Of a stretch of 34,150 nt of DNA, positions 1-10,708 are shown one piece after another (position 1 is the stretch's first letter; the number at the start of each line of letters is the position of its first letter). A model generated the notes under the pieces. It searched no databases, was not told the origin of the DNA, and saw nothing but the letters and a program-made list of their open reading frames with translations. A program made the translations under genes and the position numbers. Source of the stretch: Gammaproteobacteria bacterium (GTDB lineage Bacteria > Pseudomonadota > Gammaproteobacteria > Chromatiales > Chromatiaceae); assembly GCA_013041975.1 (NCBI GenBank), contig JABDQZ010000005.1, positions 1 to 34,150 on the forward strand, given 5' to 3'.

Positions 1-43
1 ATTACAGCTTTATGACTGTTCTGTGAAGAGATATACAAATGAT

Positions 44-65
44 ATTCAAACGTTATTCAAACGTT
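44..65. repeat. Tandem duplication of 11-nt unit ATTCAAACGTT (two copies, each with palindromic AACGTT)
   Basis: Direct reading: ATTCAAACGTT at 44-54 and 55-65, perfect copies. Confidence 0.85.
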
Positions 66-311
66 ATCTATAAGCTATTAAACCGATATACATTTACGGT
101 AACTTTTCAGCAGACCAGCAACATTGATACCCGAACCATAGATAATTCTAATAATGTTTCACGATAATTTTAATCCAATTATGAGAGCTCGCACATTGAT
201 CAAGCTCAGTGATAAGTACCTGATGATGTCGATGCACTTTACTAAGGAGGGATTTCTAATCAAAATAAGGTAACAAAAGCTTCGTCATGACAGAAAAATA
301 TAGGCAAAAAT

Positions 312-638
312 ATGTTTACCCACATATGCAAAGGTTGCGGTCGTCAATTATCTGAATCTGATACTCATTGCCCGGAGTGCAACCTGGCGGTCACCAGAGA
401 AGAGAAAAACGATCCACTCAAAACCTGGGAGTCCGATTACAAACGAATCAGGTTTCACTGGATTATTTCCGTGGTGCTATTCTGGACTACCGCGGGAATA
501 ACCGCAGGTCTTTATCTGATTCATGGAGAGGCTTACGTAAACGAACTGGTATTTATTTCAGCCGTATTGATGGCACTGGGCGTGTATCTTAAAACCAAGG
601 TATTAGCCCTAGAGCGCAAAAAGCCTGACCGGCAATAA
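312..638 (+). CDS. Small zinc-ribbon membrane protein (CxxC...CxxC N-terminus, two hydrophobic segments)
   Basis: CKGCGRQLSESDTHCPEC zinc-ribbon motif followed by two hydrophobic stretches. Confidence 0.6.
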   Translation: MFTHICKGCGRQLSESDTHCPECNLAVTREEKNDPLKTWESDYKRIRFHWIISVVLFWTTAGITAGLYLIHGEAYVNELVFISAVLMALGVYLKTKVLALERKKPDRQ

Positions 639-879
639 TCAGATGATTGGCAGGAAATTCTTTGCTGGTTAATAAAACTGACTGTGGTTTCCTGCGTGCA
701 GTGCAAGACCTAACGGTAGCTGCTAAATGACTTCGGAAACTACAGCAAGAAAACGCTAAAAACCGATTCTCTTTTTCGGTTTGGGAATGCCAATAAGTAC
801 AATAATAGCCCCAAAAAAAATAAACTATTTATTGCGTCCAAAAAAGACAACCTGAATCCAGTTTTATCTACAGGATGAA

Positions 880-1194
880 TTATTTCTTCCTTTTTTTATG
901 CTTATTTTTTTTTATCTTTTTATTCTTTTTAATTTTTGAATTCTTACCATTGAGTGAAGTGAGTGAATCGACTTGTGATGAAAGCTTTTGTAAGTGTGAA
1001 GCTAATTCATTCACTTGCGCTATCAGTCTATTGAGCTTCTGATCCAGATTTGCATTAGAAATAGTCCGACGCTGTCTTGTGCTGGTTTTCTTGTTAGCTA
1101 TTCTTTTCTTTGTGGTTTTCTTCCCGGATACTGCTTTAGGTAGAACACGCTTCTTAGCAACAGATTTCTTGGTTGTAGTTTTCTTTAATACCAT
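880..1194 (-). CDS. Lys-rich histone H1/AlgP-like low-complexity protein with central coiled-coil-like segment
   Basis: KKTTTKKSVAKKR...KKTTKKRIANKK at N-term, KNKKIKKNKHKKRKK C-term; strong SD (GGGGGAG) upstream of ATG. Confidence 0.65.
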   Translation of the reverse strand: MVLKKTTTKKSVAKKRVLPKAVSGKKTTKKRIANKKTSTRQRRTISNANLDQKLNRLIAQVNELASHLQKLSSQVDSLTSLNGKNSKIKKNKKIKKNKHKKRKK

Positions 1195-1491
1195 CTCACT
1201 CCCCCTTAATTGGAATCCAACTTCAAATAAATACAGCTTAATCTAAATAGTCATACGAGTAGATCATTCAATTCTAGTTCGTTTAGCAATTTTTGAAGAA
1301 GCGCCTGACTTGTCCTGCCGTAGTGTTTTTTGCCCTTGGCCCTTGTTAGGACCATCTTTAGAAAAAACATTGTTATTTATAGAATTTATTACAGTTTGAT
1401 GACAATTTCGTTGATTCCAGTCAAGGTGGTTAAAAACTTATTTAGCTAGAATTCGGACTCTTGCTATTTTCCACACGGATTTTCTACGACC

Positions 1492-2484
1492 ATGACCGAT
1501 CAAACTGTTACCAAGAAACAGAATACTCTTCAGTCCACTACTCGTAAAAAAACAGCACGAAAAAAAACAACCCGTAAAAAAGTTGCAAAAAAAACGGTAT
1601 CTCAAACCGCTTATCGCAAACAGAGCAGGGAGTTATCTTCGGTTAAAGAAGAAAATGAACAGTTAAAACAGGAAATAGAAGAGTTAAAAAGCTTCAAAAA
1701 GGGAGTTCATCGTAAGAATAAACAAGAACAGGGATTAAAGCCTTACCAGGCGGAATTAATAGAAGTACAAAAATGCCTTGAACGCCGCGGTAAAAAAATG
1801 ATTCTGGTTTTAGAGGGGCGAGGTGGCGCAGGGAAAGCAGGAGCCATTAGAAGAATCACGCATTATATGAATGCCAAGCATTATCGCGTGATAGCCTTGG
1901 GTAAACCGACCGATGAGGAAAGAACACAATGGTATTATCAAAAATATGTAAAAGAATTTCCTCGTGCCGGAGAAATAGTACTGTTTGACCGCAGCTGGTA
2001 CACGCGGGCCATGATTGAGCCTGCATTCGGTTATTGCACCGATGAAGAATATGAAAATTTCATGGAAGGTGTGGCGGGTTTCGAAAAAGATTTGACCGAT
2101 CAAGGGCTTATTTTGATCAAGTTTTATTTCAGTGTCAGCCGGGAAGAACAGTCAAGAAGATTCAAGCAACGTCGTAATGATCCTCTGCAAAGTTGGAAAT
2201 TAAGTGAGGTGGATCTGGATGCGGAAGAATTTCGCGATGAATTCACCGAGCTCAAGTACGAGATGCTGAAAAGGTCGCATACGATACATGCGCCATGGAC
2301 AATCATACGTTCTGATAACAAACACCTGGCCAGGTTAAATGCCCTGAAAGTCATTTTAAATTATGTCAATTATGATCCATTGAATCCGGACTTGGATATC
2401 ACCCCTGACAATAAGATCGTAGTGTCAGGAGCTTATGAGCTGGAACGCATGGAAGCACAGCGTGTGAAATTAGGAATAAGATAA
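1492..2484 (+). CDS. ppk2: PPK2-family polyphosphate kinase with Lys-rich N-terminal extension and coiled coil
   Basis: Walker A-like GRGGAGKAGAIRR, Walker B-like FDRSWYTRAMIEPAFGYCTDEE, HAPW lid motif; N-terminal TRKKTARKKTTRKKVAKK extension. Confidence 0.88.
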   Translation: MTDQTVTKKQNTLQSTTRKKTARKKTTRKKVAKKTVSQTAYRKQSRELSSVKEENEQLKQEIEELKSFKKGVHRKNKQEQGLKPYQAELIEVQKCLERRGKKMILVLEGRGGAGKAGAIRRITHYMNAKHYRVIALGKPTDEERTQWYYQKYVKEFPRAGEIVLFDRSWYTRAMIEPAFGYCTDEEYENFMEGVAGFEKDLTDQGLILIKFYFSVSREEQSRRFKQRRNDPLQSWKLSEVDLDAEEFRDEFTELKYEMLKRSHTIHAPWTIIRSDNKHLARLNALKVILNYVNYDPLNPDLDITPDNKIVVSGAYELERMEAQRVKLGIR

Positions 2485-2699
2485 TTCAGGTAGATTATTC
2501 GACTTACAAACCGGGTGAATTATAACTATAAAATGCGATGAATAATTATGGGAGTAAGTTTATAGCAGTCAGTTCAATTCTGATGCTTTGAGTCGCACTC
2601 ATTTTTATTGTTGGTCACGAAATCACTGAACTGGACGAGGGTCTTGACTTGTTTAGCCTTATTGCAGTGAAAGTTTAGAAACTAGAGTGGAATACTGAA

Positions 2700-4190
2700 A
2701 TGTTTGAAGCGACAAAAGTCGGAAGAAAGCTTTCAAAACAATCGTTTAAAGAGCAAGAAGAGTTGCTTCGTGCTGAGTTATTACAGATTCAACATGCATT
2801 AAAAAAATCAGATATTCCGGTGGTAGTGATTGTTTCAGGGGTTGAAGGTGCCGGCAAGGGTGAAATAGTCAATCGGTTAAATAAATGGCTGGATACCCGC
2901 GGAATGCAGACTTTTGCATTCTGGGATGAAACTGATGAAGAGCGTGAACGCCCCCGCTATTGGCGTTTTTGGCGATCTCTGCCATCGCGTGGAAAGATTT
3001 CTGTGTTATTCGGGGGGTGGTATTTGACTCCAATAGAACGCAGGGTACTTGGAAAGTGTACTGATGCTGAATTAGATGCAGAGCTAAGTCGTATTGTTGA
3101 TTTTGAAAGAATGCTAACGCTTGATGGCGCACTCATTATCAAATTCTGGTTCCATCTTTCAGAAAATGAACAAAGGCAACGTTTACGGCTTTTATCCAGA
3201 GATGACAGAAGCAAGTGGAAAATGCATCCTCAGCGAAAGAAATTTTCAAAACAGTATGCTTTTTTTGAAAAGAACGCAGAACGGATTATCAGGCAAACTG
3301 ACAGGGGCATTGCTCCCTGGTATTTGATTGAAGCAACAAATCGCCGTTACCGGGATATTACAGTTGGTAAAACGCTAAGAGATGCAATTCAAGACAGAGT
3401 TGACTCTCCTCATGTTGCTGATACCCAGATCACTTCGCATTCTCCCACACTTCCCGATGGAAAAAATGCCCAGGTCACAATTCTTGACCATGTAGACCTT
3501 TCTCAAAAATTATCTCGAAATCAATACAAGTCAAAATTAAAAGGACTACAAAAAAAGGCAAACAAGTTGATTTGGGACTCGTATAACAAAAAGAAGTCTA
3601 TAGTTCTAGTATTCGAAGGCTGGGATGCCAGCGGCAAGGGAGGAGCCATCAGGCGTTTTACCAATGCTATTGATTCCAGACTATACAGGGCTTCTTCGGT
3701 TGCAGCTCCAACAAAAGAAGAACAGGCCAGGCATTATTTATGGAGATTTTGGAAAGAAATCCCTCGTTGTGGCTATATAACAATTTATGATCGATCCTGG
3801 TACGGGCGTGTTTTAGTCGAGCGTGTCGAAGGATTTGCTTCAGATGAAGAATGGCACCGGGCATATTCTGAAATCAATGCATTCGAAGAACAATTGACCG
3901 AAAGTGGTTCCACTGTCCTCAAGTTTTGGCTACAAATCAGCCAGGAAGAGCAGTTAAGGCGCTTCAAAGAAAGAGAAAAGGTGCCTTATAAAAGACACAA
4001 GATAACCGAAGAGGATTGGCGTAACAGAGAAAAGTGGGACGAGTATAAACTTGCAGTGAATGAAATGGTTATCCGTACGAGTACGGAATATGCTCCATGG
4101 ACATTAATAGCCGGAGAAGACAAATTATTCGCACGAATACAAGTACTCGAGTCGATATGTAGTGCTGTTGAATCCGCTTTACGGAAGTGA
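2700..4190 (+). CDS. pap: Two-domain PPK2 (polyphosphate:AMP phosphotransferase, Pap-like)
   Basis: Two PPK2 modules: N-domain GVEGAGKGE/LFGGWY (degenerate), C-domain GWDASGKGGAIRRF/YDRSWYGRVLVERVEGF/YAPW. Confidence 0.88.
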   Translation: MFEATKVGRKLSKQSFKEQEELLRAELLQIQHALKKSDIPVVVIVSGVEGAGKGEIVNRLNKWLDTRGMQTFAFWDETDEERERPRYWRFWRSLPSRGKISVLFGGWYLTPIERRVLGKCTDAELDAELSRIVDFERMLTLDGALIIKFWFHLSENEQRQRLRLLSRDDRSKWKMHPQRKKFSKQYAFFEKNAERIIRQTDRGIAPWYLIEATNRRYRDITVGKTLRDAIQDRVDSPHVADTQITSHSPTLPDGKNAQVTILDHVDLSQKLSRNQYKSKLKGLQKKANKLIWDSYNKKKSIVLVFEGWDASGKGGAIRRFTNAIDSRLYRASSVAAPTKEEQARHYLWRFWKEIPRCGYITIYDRSWYGRVLVERVEGFASDEEWHRAYSEINAFEEQLTESGSTVLKFWLQISQEEQLRRFKEREKVPYKRHKITEEDWRNREKWDEYKLAVNEMVIRTSTEYAPWTLIAGEDKLFARIQVLESICSAVESALRK

Positions 4191-4352
4191 TTAATCGCAA
4201 AATAACACCACTGAGCTATTATCATAAGGATAGATTACAATCATTCAATTCGATAAATTATCCAGAAAAAACTCAATGCAACATTAGAAATACATTAAGG
4301 ACGCTTGAAAGTATATTGTTAATCATCATAAGAACGGTAATAAAGTCTGGAG

Positions 4353-5795
4353 ATGGAAGAGCTAATACAATTTTATAATTCGCTACAGTTTGTACCTGCA
4401 GATATGGAGTTGATATTCCGTATTTTCTTGCAGGTTCTGCTGCTTGTCGCTTCAGCGATATTTTCAGGCTCAGAAACCGCTTTGTTTTCATTAAGCAGAA
4501 TCGATTTGCAGAAAATGAGGCAAAGCCGCGATAAACGTTCTGAACAAATTCATGCCATGCTTGATGAACCCCGGCGATTGATTATTTCAATCCTGTGCGG
4601 CAATGAATTAGTCAATATTGCTTCTGCAGTCAACATGACAGGCATTCTGTTGTTGATGTTTGACCAGTCGATGATCGACTGGTTGAATATTCTTATCATG
4701 GTACCGCTACTGCTGCTGATAGGAGAAGTAACACCCAAGACCATTGCTGTGAGCTTCCCGGTCAAATTCTCGACTCGAATTTCAGCGAAGATCTTGCCTC
4801 GCTGGATGGTAATGATTACCCCTTTACGGGAAGCGGTAAGATTTCTGTCAGACCGTATTACCACCAGAATCGTCGGCGAAGAGGTAGCACAGGAAAATAT
4901 CCTGCAGAGTGACCAGTTGCGTACCCTGCTGGAGGAAGGTGAGGAAACGGGAATCATCGATGCTACCGAAAGAGTACTTATTGATAATGTACTGGAAGCC
5001 GCGGAAACAGATATTGCCCGGATTATGACTCCAGGCCCGCGAATTCGACTGCTTGATGGCAATTTGCCTGTACCGGAATTGATTGAGTTGTTCAGAAAGT
5101 ATTGCCACCCGAGGATTCCTGTCTACCAGGGACATTGGGACAATGTAATAGGCTTTTTGCATTCTGAAGATATTATGAGAACGGTCAGAGGTGGTGGTGA
5201 CCTGGAACAGGTTACACTGGACATGATTCTCAAGCCCGCCCATTTTGTTCCCCAAACAAAAAAAGTCGACGAGATGTTTGATTATTTCCAGAATCATAAT
5301 ACCCGTGCGGCAATCATTCTTGGCGAATACGGAGAAGTTTCAGGCATTGTTACTATGAAAGATGTACTGAAATTTATATTCGGAGAAATTTCGGGCAACA
5401 TTGAAGATGAAGAGTATTATCAGAAAGAAGACGATAATACCTATGTCGTTGCTGGCGATATGCGGCTTCCAGATTTTTATAACCTGACTAATTTTGATAT
5501 TGATGATGCTGTTATGACCACCATTGGTGGTGTTGCTTTCAGACTGTTTGACAGACTGCCGGAAGTGGGTTCCACGGTAGAGTCAGAGGGGTATAAATTT
5601 ACAACACTGGAAATCAAGAATTTACGCATCAGTAAATTGAGAGTAACGAAACGCTCTACCTCCAACGAAGACGAACAGGAATCCAGCACCGAAATCCCGG
5701 TTAATCATGAAGAAGCTGAACAGGTACAAGATGTACCGCAAGATACAGGTGAGCGGGAAACTGCTGATTCTGAGGATGACAGGAGAGATCATTGA
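4353..5795 (+). CDS. CNNM/CorC-like protein (DUF21 membrane domain, CBS pair, CorC/HlyC domain)
   Basis: FSGSETALFSLSRIDL DUF21 signature, IGEVTPKTIAV, VTMKDVLKFIFGEI CBS motif, C-terminal CorC_HlyC-like segment. Start codon uncertain. Confidence 0.85.
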   Translation: MEELIQFYNSLQFVPADMELIFRIFLQVLLLVASAIFSGSETALFSLSRIDLQKMRQSRDKRSEQIHAMLDEPRRLIISILCGNELVNIASAVNMTGILLLMFDQSMIDWLNILIMVPLLLLIGEVTPKTIAVSFPVKFSTRISAKILPRWMVMITPLREAVRFLSDRITTRIVGEEVAQENILQSDQLRTLLEEGEETGIIDATERVLIDNVLEAAETDIARIMTPGPRIRLLDGNLPVPELIELFRKYCHPRIPVYQGHWDNVIGFLHSEDIMRTVRGGGDLEQVTLDMILKPAHFVPQTKKVDEMFDYFQNHNTRAAIILGEYGEVSGIVTMKDVLKFIFGEISGNIEDEEYYQKEDDNTYVVAGDMRLPDFYNLTNFDIDDAVMTTIGGVAFRLFDRLPEVGSTVESEGYKFTTLEIKNLRISKLRVTKRSTSNEDEQESSTEIPVNHEEAEQVQDVPQDTGERETADSEDDRRDH

Positions 5796-7054
5796 TGGAT
5801 TTTATGACTGAACTTTTATTGATCCTGTTTTTTTTGATTTTGAAAGGCTTTTTCTCTGGTTCGGAAATCGCCATGGTAAATTCCGATAAAATCAAACTCA
5901 GGCACAGGGCCAAGCTGGGAGAAAAGGATGCTGGCCTTGTTCTGAAATTTTTCAAAAAGCCTGATGTCATTCTGGGTACGACACTAGTTGGTACCAATAT
6001 CGCAACCGTGGTTATATCAACACTGGGTGCGCTTATTTTCATGGAATACTTTGGACGCTATGGCGACCTGATATCAGTGGTTATCCTTACACCCATATTA
6101 TTGATAATAGGTGAGGTCGTACCCAAAAGTGTCTTTCAGCAGAATGCGGATTCATTAGTCGGCAAGCTGATATATATCCTGAGATTTTTTTCCTACCTGT
6201 TTTATCCGATAATTTTCATTTTTAGTGGAATTGCCAGGTTTATTACACGTATTGTTGGAAGAGGCACTGTGTCTCATAACATGTTCATTACCAGGGAAGA
6301 ACTAAGGGTCCTTCTGGACCTCACCGATTCAACATCAGACCCTACGACTATCGATAAAAAAAGGATTCGCAGGATAATTCGTTTCGCCGATACGACGGTT
6401 GGTGAGGCTATGATTCCATTGGCTGATGTGGTCGGGTTCAATGAAATCCGTAACATCAAAGAAGCCGTCAGGTTGGTGATGAAGCATGGCTTTAATCGCT
6501 TGCCAATATATCGAGGCAATATTACCAATGTGAAAGGTGTATTGACCTTGAGCACCTGGGATCTGATGTTGCCTGACCTGGAAGAGCGCTCGGTTGATGA
6601 ATTTGTCAGTCCTGCTTTATATCTATCTCCCAAGCAGACTATTGACACGGCATTGCCGCAGTTGCAAAAGCGTGAGGACCACATGGCCATTGTGGTCGAT
6701 GAGTTTGGATCGGCGATTGGCATCCTTACCATGGAGGATGTTTTCGAGGAAGTCGTTGGCGAAATTGATGTCGGCTACGATTTTGACGAGTATCACCCCA
6801 AACAGCGTATTTATATTGAGCATGAAAGTAAAACTTCCCATCTGATGAGTGGAAGAATGCCGATTTCTGAGGTCAATGATATTTTATACAGTAACTTTTC
6901 AGTTCAGGAGTCTCATACCATAGGTGGACTGATTGTCAGTCGGCTCAAACGTATACCAAGAGTTGGAGACTCAATTGTCGAGGATGATTATCGGCTGACC
7001 GTACTGGAGGCAGATGCCAGGTCCATATTGAAGGTCAGGATGGAAGCCTTGTAA
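5795..7054 (+). CDS. CNNM/CorC-like protein (second, translationally coupled paralog)
   Basis: FFSGSEIAMVNSDKIKLRHRAKLG, IGEVVPKSVFQ, VDEFGSAIGILTMEDVFEEVVGEI; TGATG overlap with upstream stop (ORF track start is TTG 5792; ATG 5795 preferred). Confidence 0.88.
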   Translation: MDFMTELLLILFFLILKGFFSGSEIAMVNSDKIKLRHRAKLGEKDAGLVLKFFKKPDVILGTTLVGTNIATVVISTLGALIFMEYFGRYGDLISVVILTPILLIIGEVVPKSVFQQNADSLVGKLIYILRFFSYLFYPIIFIFSGIARFITRIVGRGTVSHNMFITREELRVLLDLTDSTSDPTTIDKKRIRRIIRFADTTVGEAMIPLADVVGFNEIRNIKEAVRLVMKHGFNRLPIYRGNITNVKGVLTLSTWDLMLPDLEERSVDEFVSPALYLSPKQTIDTALPQLQKREDHMAIVVDEFGSAIGILTMEDVFEEVVGEIDVGYDFDEYHPKQRIYIEHESKTSHLMSGRMPISEVNDILYSNFSVQESHTIGGLIVSRLKRIPRVGDSIVEDDYRLTVLEADARSILKVRMEAL

Positions 7055-7097
7055 ACAATAACTTTCATTGCCACCGTCTACTCCACTCTCTCAGAGT

Positions 7098-8549
7098 CTA
7101 AGGTACCGTGACTACTCTTACCATATTAGTACCTCCGGATTCCTGGTCCTGACCAGCTGTAACAACGATAATATCTTTTGAGTTTATAATTCCTCTTTGC
7201 TTGCCCTGCTCCAGTGCATATTCAATTTTTTCTTCGTTAGTCCCATTTTCAGTGTAAAGAATGGAATATACCCCCCAATTCATTGCTGTACTCAGCACCA
7301 CAGAATACGAAGAAGTCACTGCAAGGATGACTGATTCTGGCCTGTACTTGGAAATTTGTCTTGATGTAAAGCCTGTTTCAGTCAGACTGATAATGGCTGT
7401 TGCTTTCAAATGATTAGCCATTGTTATTGCCGCCTGACTAACCGCTTCTGTCACAACATTTGCCTGATGAGGCTGAATTTTCTGCAGGTATCCAAATTCC
7501 GCTAAAGAAGCTTCGGCCTTGGTGGATAAGGTAGCCATCATTTTTACAGATTCAAGTGGATATTTACCCACTGCTGTTTCTCCAGAGAGCATAACGGCGG
7601 AAGTACCATCTAAAATCGCGTTGGCAACATCACTTGCTTCTGCTCTGGTAGGCTTGGGGTTAGACTCCATTGAGGCCAGCATCTCCGTAGCAGTGATAAC
7701 AGGTTTTCCATTCGTTACCGTGGCCTGAATAATCTTTTTTTGCATACCGGGAACATCTGTTAATGGTAGTTCCACACCTAAATCACCACGAGCAACCATC
7801 GTTCCGTCTGCTACTGCAACAATCGCATTTAAGTTATCAATACCAGCTTTATTTTCAATCTTGGCGATGATGGGAATATTCACTCCCTTGTCATCAAGGT
7901 AGGTACGTATCTTGATGATATCTTCAGCCGTTTGTACGAAAGATGCCGCTATATATTCAACTTCATTTTCCGCAGCAAAATCGAGTTCTTTAAAAAATTC
8001 CTTTTCAGCTTCTGGACCAATCTCAGACATTTCAAGTTGTGTATCTGGCAAGTTAACGCTTTTGCTTTCTTTTAGCTTTCCACCATGGATGATGCGACAA
8101 TGAATTTCACCACCCAGGGTGTCATCAATATCGACCACTTCCAGTTCAATGAGACCATCATTAAGCATGATGGGAGTACCTACCGTTACTTCATTGTGTA
8201 AATTCGGGTAACTGACTGAGACACCATTCTGGTCACCAACCCTGGAATAAGAATAAAGGATAAAGTTATTGCCTGCGGTCAGCTCAACTGATTCAGCAGC
8301 CAGCTTTCCTGTACGTATTTCAATTCCCTTTGTATCAGCCATAATTGGTATCGGACGCCCTAGCTCTCTTGCTACTGCCCTAACCCTGTCCAGTCTTTCC
8401 TGCTGGGCCTTGCCAACGCCAAAGGACATATTGATTCTCGCCACATTCATACCGGCAAGAATGATTTGTTTCAATAGATCTCGCGAATCACTGGCAGGAC
8501 CAATAGTGGCGATAATTTTTGTTTTACGCGTTACATTTCCTGTATTCAT
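7098..8549 (-). CDS. pyk: Pyruvate kinase
   Basis: KTKIIATIGPASDS, GMNVARINMSFG, MVARGDLGVELP, KPVITATEMLASM, SGETAVGKYP motifs. Confidence 0.97.
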   Translation of the reverse strand: MNTGNVTRKTKIIATIGPASDSRDLLKQIILAGMNVARINMSFGVGKAQQERLDRVRAVARELGRPIPIMADTKGIEIRTGKLAAESVELTAGNNFILYSYSRVGDQNGVSVSYPNLHNEVTVGTPIMLNDGLIELEVVDIDDTLGGEIHCRIIHGGKLKESKSVNLPDTQLEMSEIGPEAEKEFFKELDFAAENEVEYIAASFVQTAEDIIKIRTYLDDKGVNIPIIAKIENKAGIDNLNAIVAVADGTMVARGDLGVELPLTDVPGMQKKIIQATVTNGKPVITATEMLASMESNPKPTRAEASDVANAILDGTSAVMLSGETAVGKYPLESVKMMATLSTKAEASLAEFGYLQKIQPHQANVVTEAVSQAAITMANHLKATAIISLTETGFTSRQISKYRPESVILAVTSSYSVVLSTAMNWGVYSILYTENGTNEEKIEYALEQGKQRGIINSKDIIVVTAGQDQESGGTNMVRVVTVP

Positions 8550-8983
8550 GGTATCCGGCTTAAAAATTTAAATTAAAGCGCAAGTTTAGCGCGGCATAAC
8601 AAGAAAAGGTTTGATATCCCTCAGTTATTTTTAAGAATGTACTCTGCATTGTTTTGGCACACTAATTTAAGGCCAAAACATGCTAGAAAGTCACCGTGAT
8701 ATTAGGCAGGCTGTTATTTAGTCTTATAAATTAGCAGTCTAGAAATGCACAAGAAAATTATTAGCGGCTCTTATAAAGAACCAGAAACATTGATAAAAAA
8801 TAACTGGCAGAATATTGCAAATATAGCGGAGTATGTATTAATCCAAATATAAGCAATCGTAATTTAACAGCATTGCTAGAAAAACCAAGAATTGCCTAAG
8901 AATTTTTTTCAACAAGACACTTCTATCGTCGCGCGCTTTACAAAGGCGTAAGGGAGACTGCTTCCGTTGTGCAAAGAAGTATT

Positions 8984-10246
8984 TTATATAATTGTATCCG
9001 GTTTCTGACCCAACATATCCGGGGTCACCAGAACAACCCCTTTTGGGGTAACCCGAAAACGTTGAGCATCCATTTCACTATCTTCCCCAATGACCGTCCC
9101 CGCTGGAATGCTGCAACCACGATCGATGATAGCGTGTTTAATACGGCAATTTCTGCCAATATTAACTCCGGGTAAAACAACGGATTCTTCGACCTTTGCA
9201 TAGGAGTGGACTCTCACCTTGGAGAACAGCAATGAACGCTCTATTGTGGAACCAGAAATTATGCAACCACCAGAAACAACAGAATCCAGTGCTTGTCCAG
9301 TTCTCCCTTCATCTCGAAACAGAAACTTTGCTGATGGTAATTGAGCTTGATAAGTCAAAATAGGCCATTCTTCATCATAAAGGTTTAGTTCAGGAGTAAC
9401 ACCCACCAAATCGATATTTGCTTCCCAAAATGCATCCAGAGTTCCCACATCACGCCAATATGGCTGTACCTCGGATTTTTGATCTTGAAAGGGATAAGCA
9501 TAGACCTGTGAATTTTGAATTAACGAAGGAATAATATCCTTGCCGAAATCATGGCTGGACTGGTTATTTACTGCATCCAATTGCAATTGCTCAAAGAGAA
9601 AGTCTGTATTGAAAATATAGTTGCCCATCGATGCCAGAGCTATATCTTTCTCCCCTGGCATGGGGTCAGGCTCTGCTGGTTTTTCATTGAAAGCATTCAC
9701 TTTGTTATGCTCATCAGTACTGATAACACCAAAGCCTTTGGCATCATCCAGTGAAACCTTTAAACAGCAGACCGTCATATCCGCCTGTTTTTCAACGTGA
9801 TATGTCAAAAATGCACCATAGTCCATCTTATAAACATGATCACCTGATAAAATTAATATGTATTTAGGCCGTAAAGAACGAATGATGTCCAGGTTTTGAT
9901 AAATGGCATCAGCAGTTCCAGAATACCAGTTGGCTGAAGTACGTTGTGAGGCTGGCAGCACCTCTACAAAGTCTCCTAATTCGCTATAAAAGGAACTCCA
10001 TCCTTTAATAAGGTGACGGATAAGGGAATGCGCCTTATATTGTGTAAGCACGCTGATTCGACGAATTCCTGAATTAACACAGTTCGATAAGGGAAAATCG
10101 ATGATGCGGAACTTGCCACCAAAAAAGACTGCTGGTTTTGCGCGCCAGCGTGTCAATTCATGAAGACGTGATCCGCGTCCTCCTGCTAAGACCAAAGCTA
10201 AAGTATCCTGGGCTAGCCGATGTGTATTGGGGTTATTTGATGGCAT
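8984..10246 (-). CDS. glgC: Glucose-1-phosphate adenylyltransferase
   Basis: [96 protein letters not shown]. Confidence 0.96.
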   Translation of the reverse strand: MPSNNPNTHRLAQDTLALVLAGGRGSRLHELTRWRAKPAVFFGGKFRIIDFPLSNCVNSGIRRISVLTQYKAHSLIRHLIKGWSSFYSELGDFVEVLPASQRTSANWYSGTADAIYQNLDIIRSLRPKYILILSGDHVYKMDYGAFLTYHVEKQADMTVCCLKVSLDDAKGFGVISTDEHNKVNAFNEKPAEPDPMPGEKDIALASMGNYIFNTDFLFEQLQLDAVNNQSSHDFGKDIIPSLIQNSQVYAYPFQDQKSEVQPYWRDVGTLDAFWEANIDLVGVTPELNLYDEEWPILTYQAQLPSAKFLFRDEGRTGQALDSVVSGGCIISGSTIERSLLFSKVRVHSYAKVEESVVLPGVNIGRNCRIKHAIIDRGCSIPAGTVIGEDSEMDAQRFRVTPKGVVLVTPDMLGQKPDTII

Positions 10247-10708
10247 CTACTGATCCTTTTTCGATAATCTCTATGTCGAGATATTAGGAAGATAACTTAA
10301 TAATTATATGCCTATCATATAGATTGAGTAGTTGACCTGAATCACCTCATATAGCTATCTCTTATCCTGATTTTTTATCCGTAAGGTAAGCTATAAAAAA
10401 GATTATAAAATGAATTATCTTATCCCAACAGATGGGAACCGGTTAGTTTCTGCTTCTAACGATTTTCTGCATCTACAGGCATTGAATTTATGTATCTAAA
10501 AGCTCTTTATTTGAGAAAAGCTGAATGGTTGTTTTAGGTGATTGCTATCGTTGACTAAAGAGGCTTCAATGATTTCAGTCGTCGCTACCATTCAAAATAT
10601 TCCAAATAGCCACTATGTCCGCTTAAACCATGGAGGCGCCCTATTGACTCCCCAGCTTTACTATAAAATTCGTATGACAAGAAATTTTTGTATCACTGCA
10701 TAACTCAT

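Noticed and set aside
244-260. Perfect SD-like AAGGAGG without an ATG/GTG/TTG at normal spacing
   Set aside because: No plausible ORF follows (an ATT start would give only about 12 codons); probably coincidental.
1545-1600. A-rich homopolymer runs suggesting frameshift or sequencing error
   Set aside because: The frame stays open and encodes a coherent Lys-rich extension continuous with PPK2.
4550-5297. 170-aa and 149-aa minus-strand ORFs
   Set aside because: Shadow ORFs antisense to the CNNM/CorC gene, with no recognisable motifs.
6274-6732. 152-aa minus-strand ORF
   Set aside because: Antisense to the second CNNM/CorC gene.
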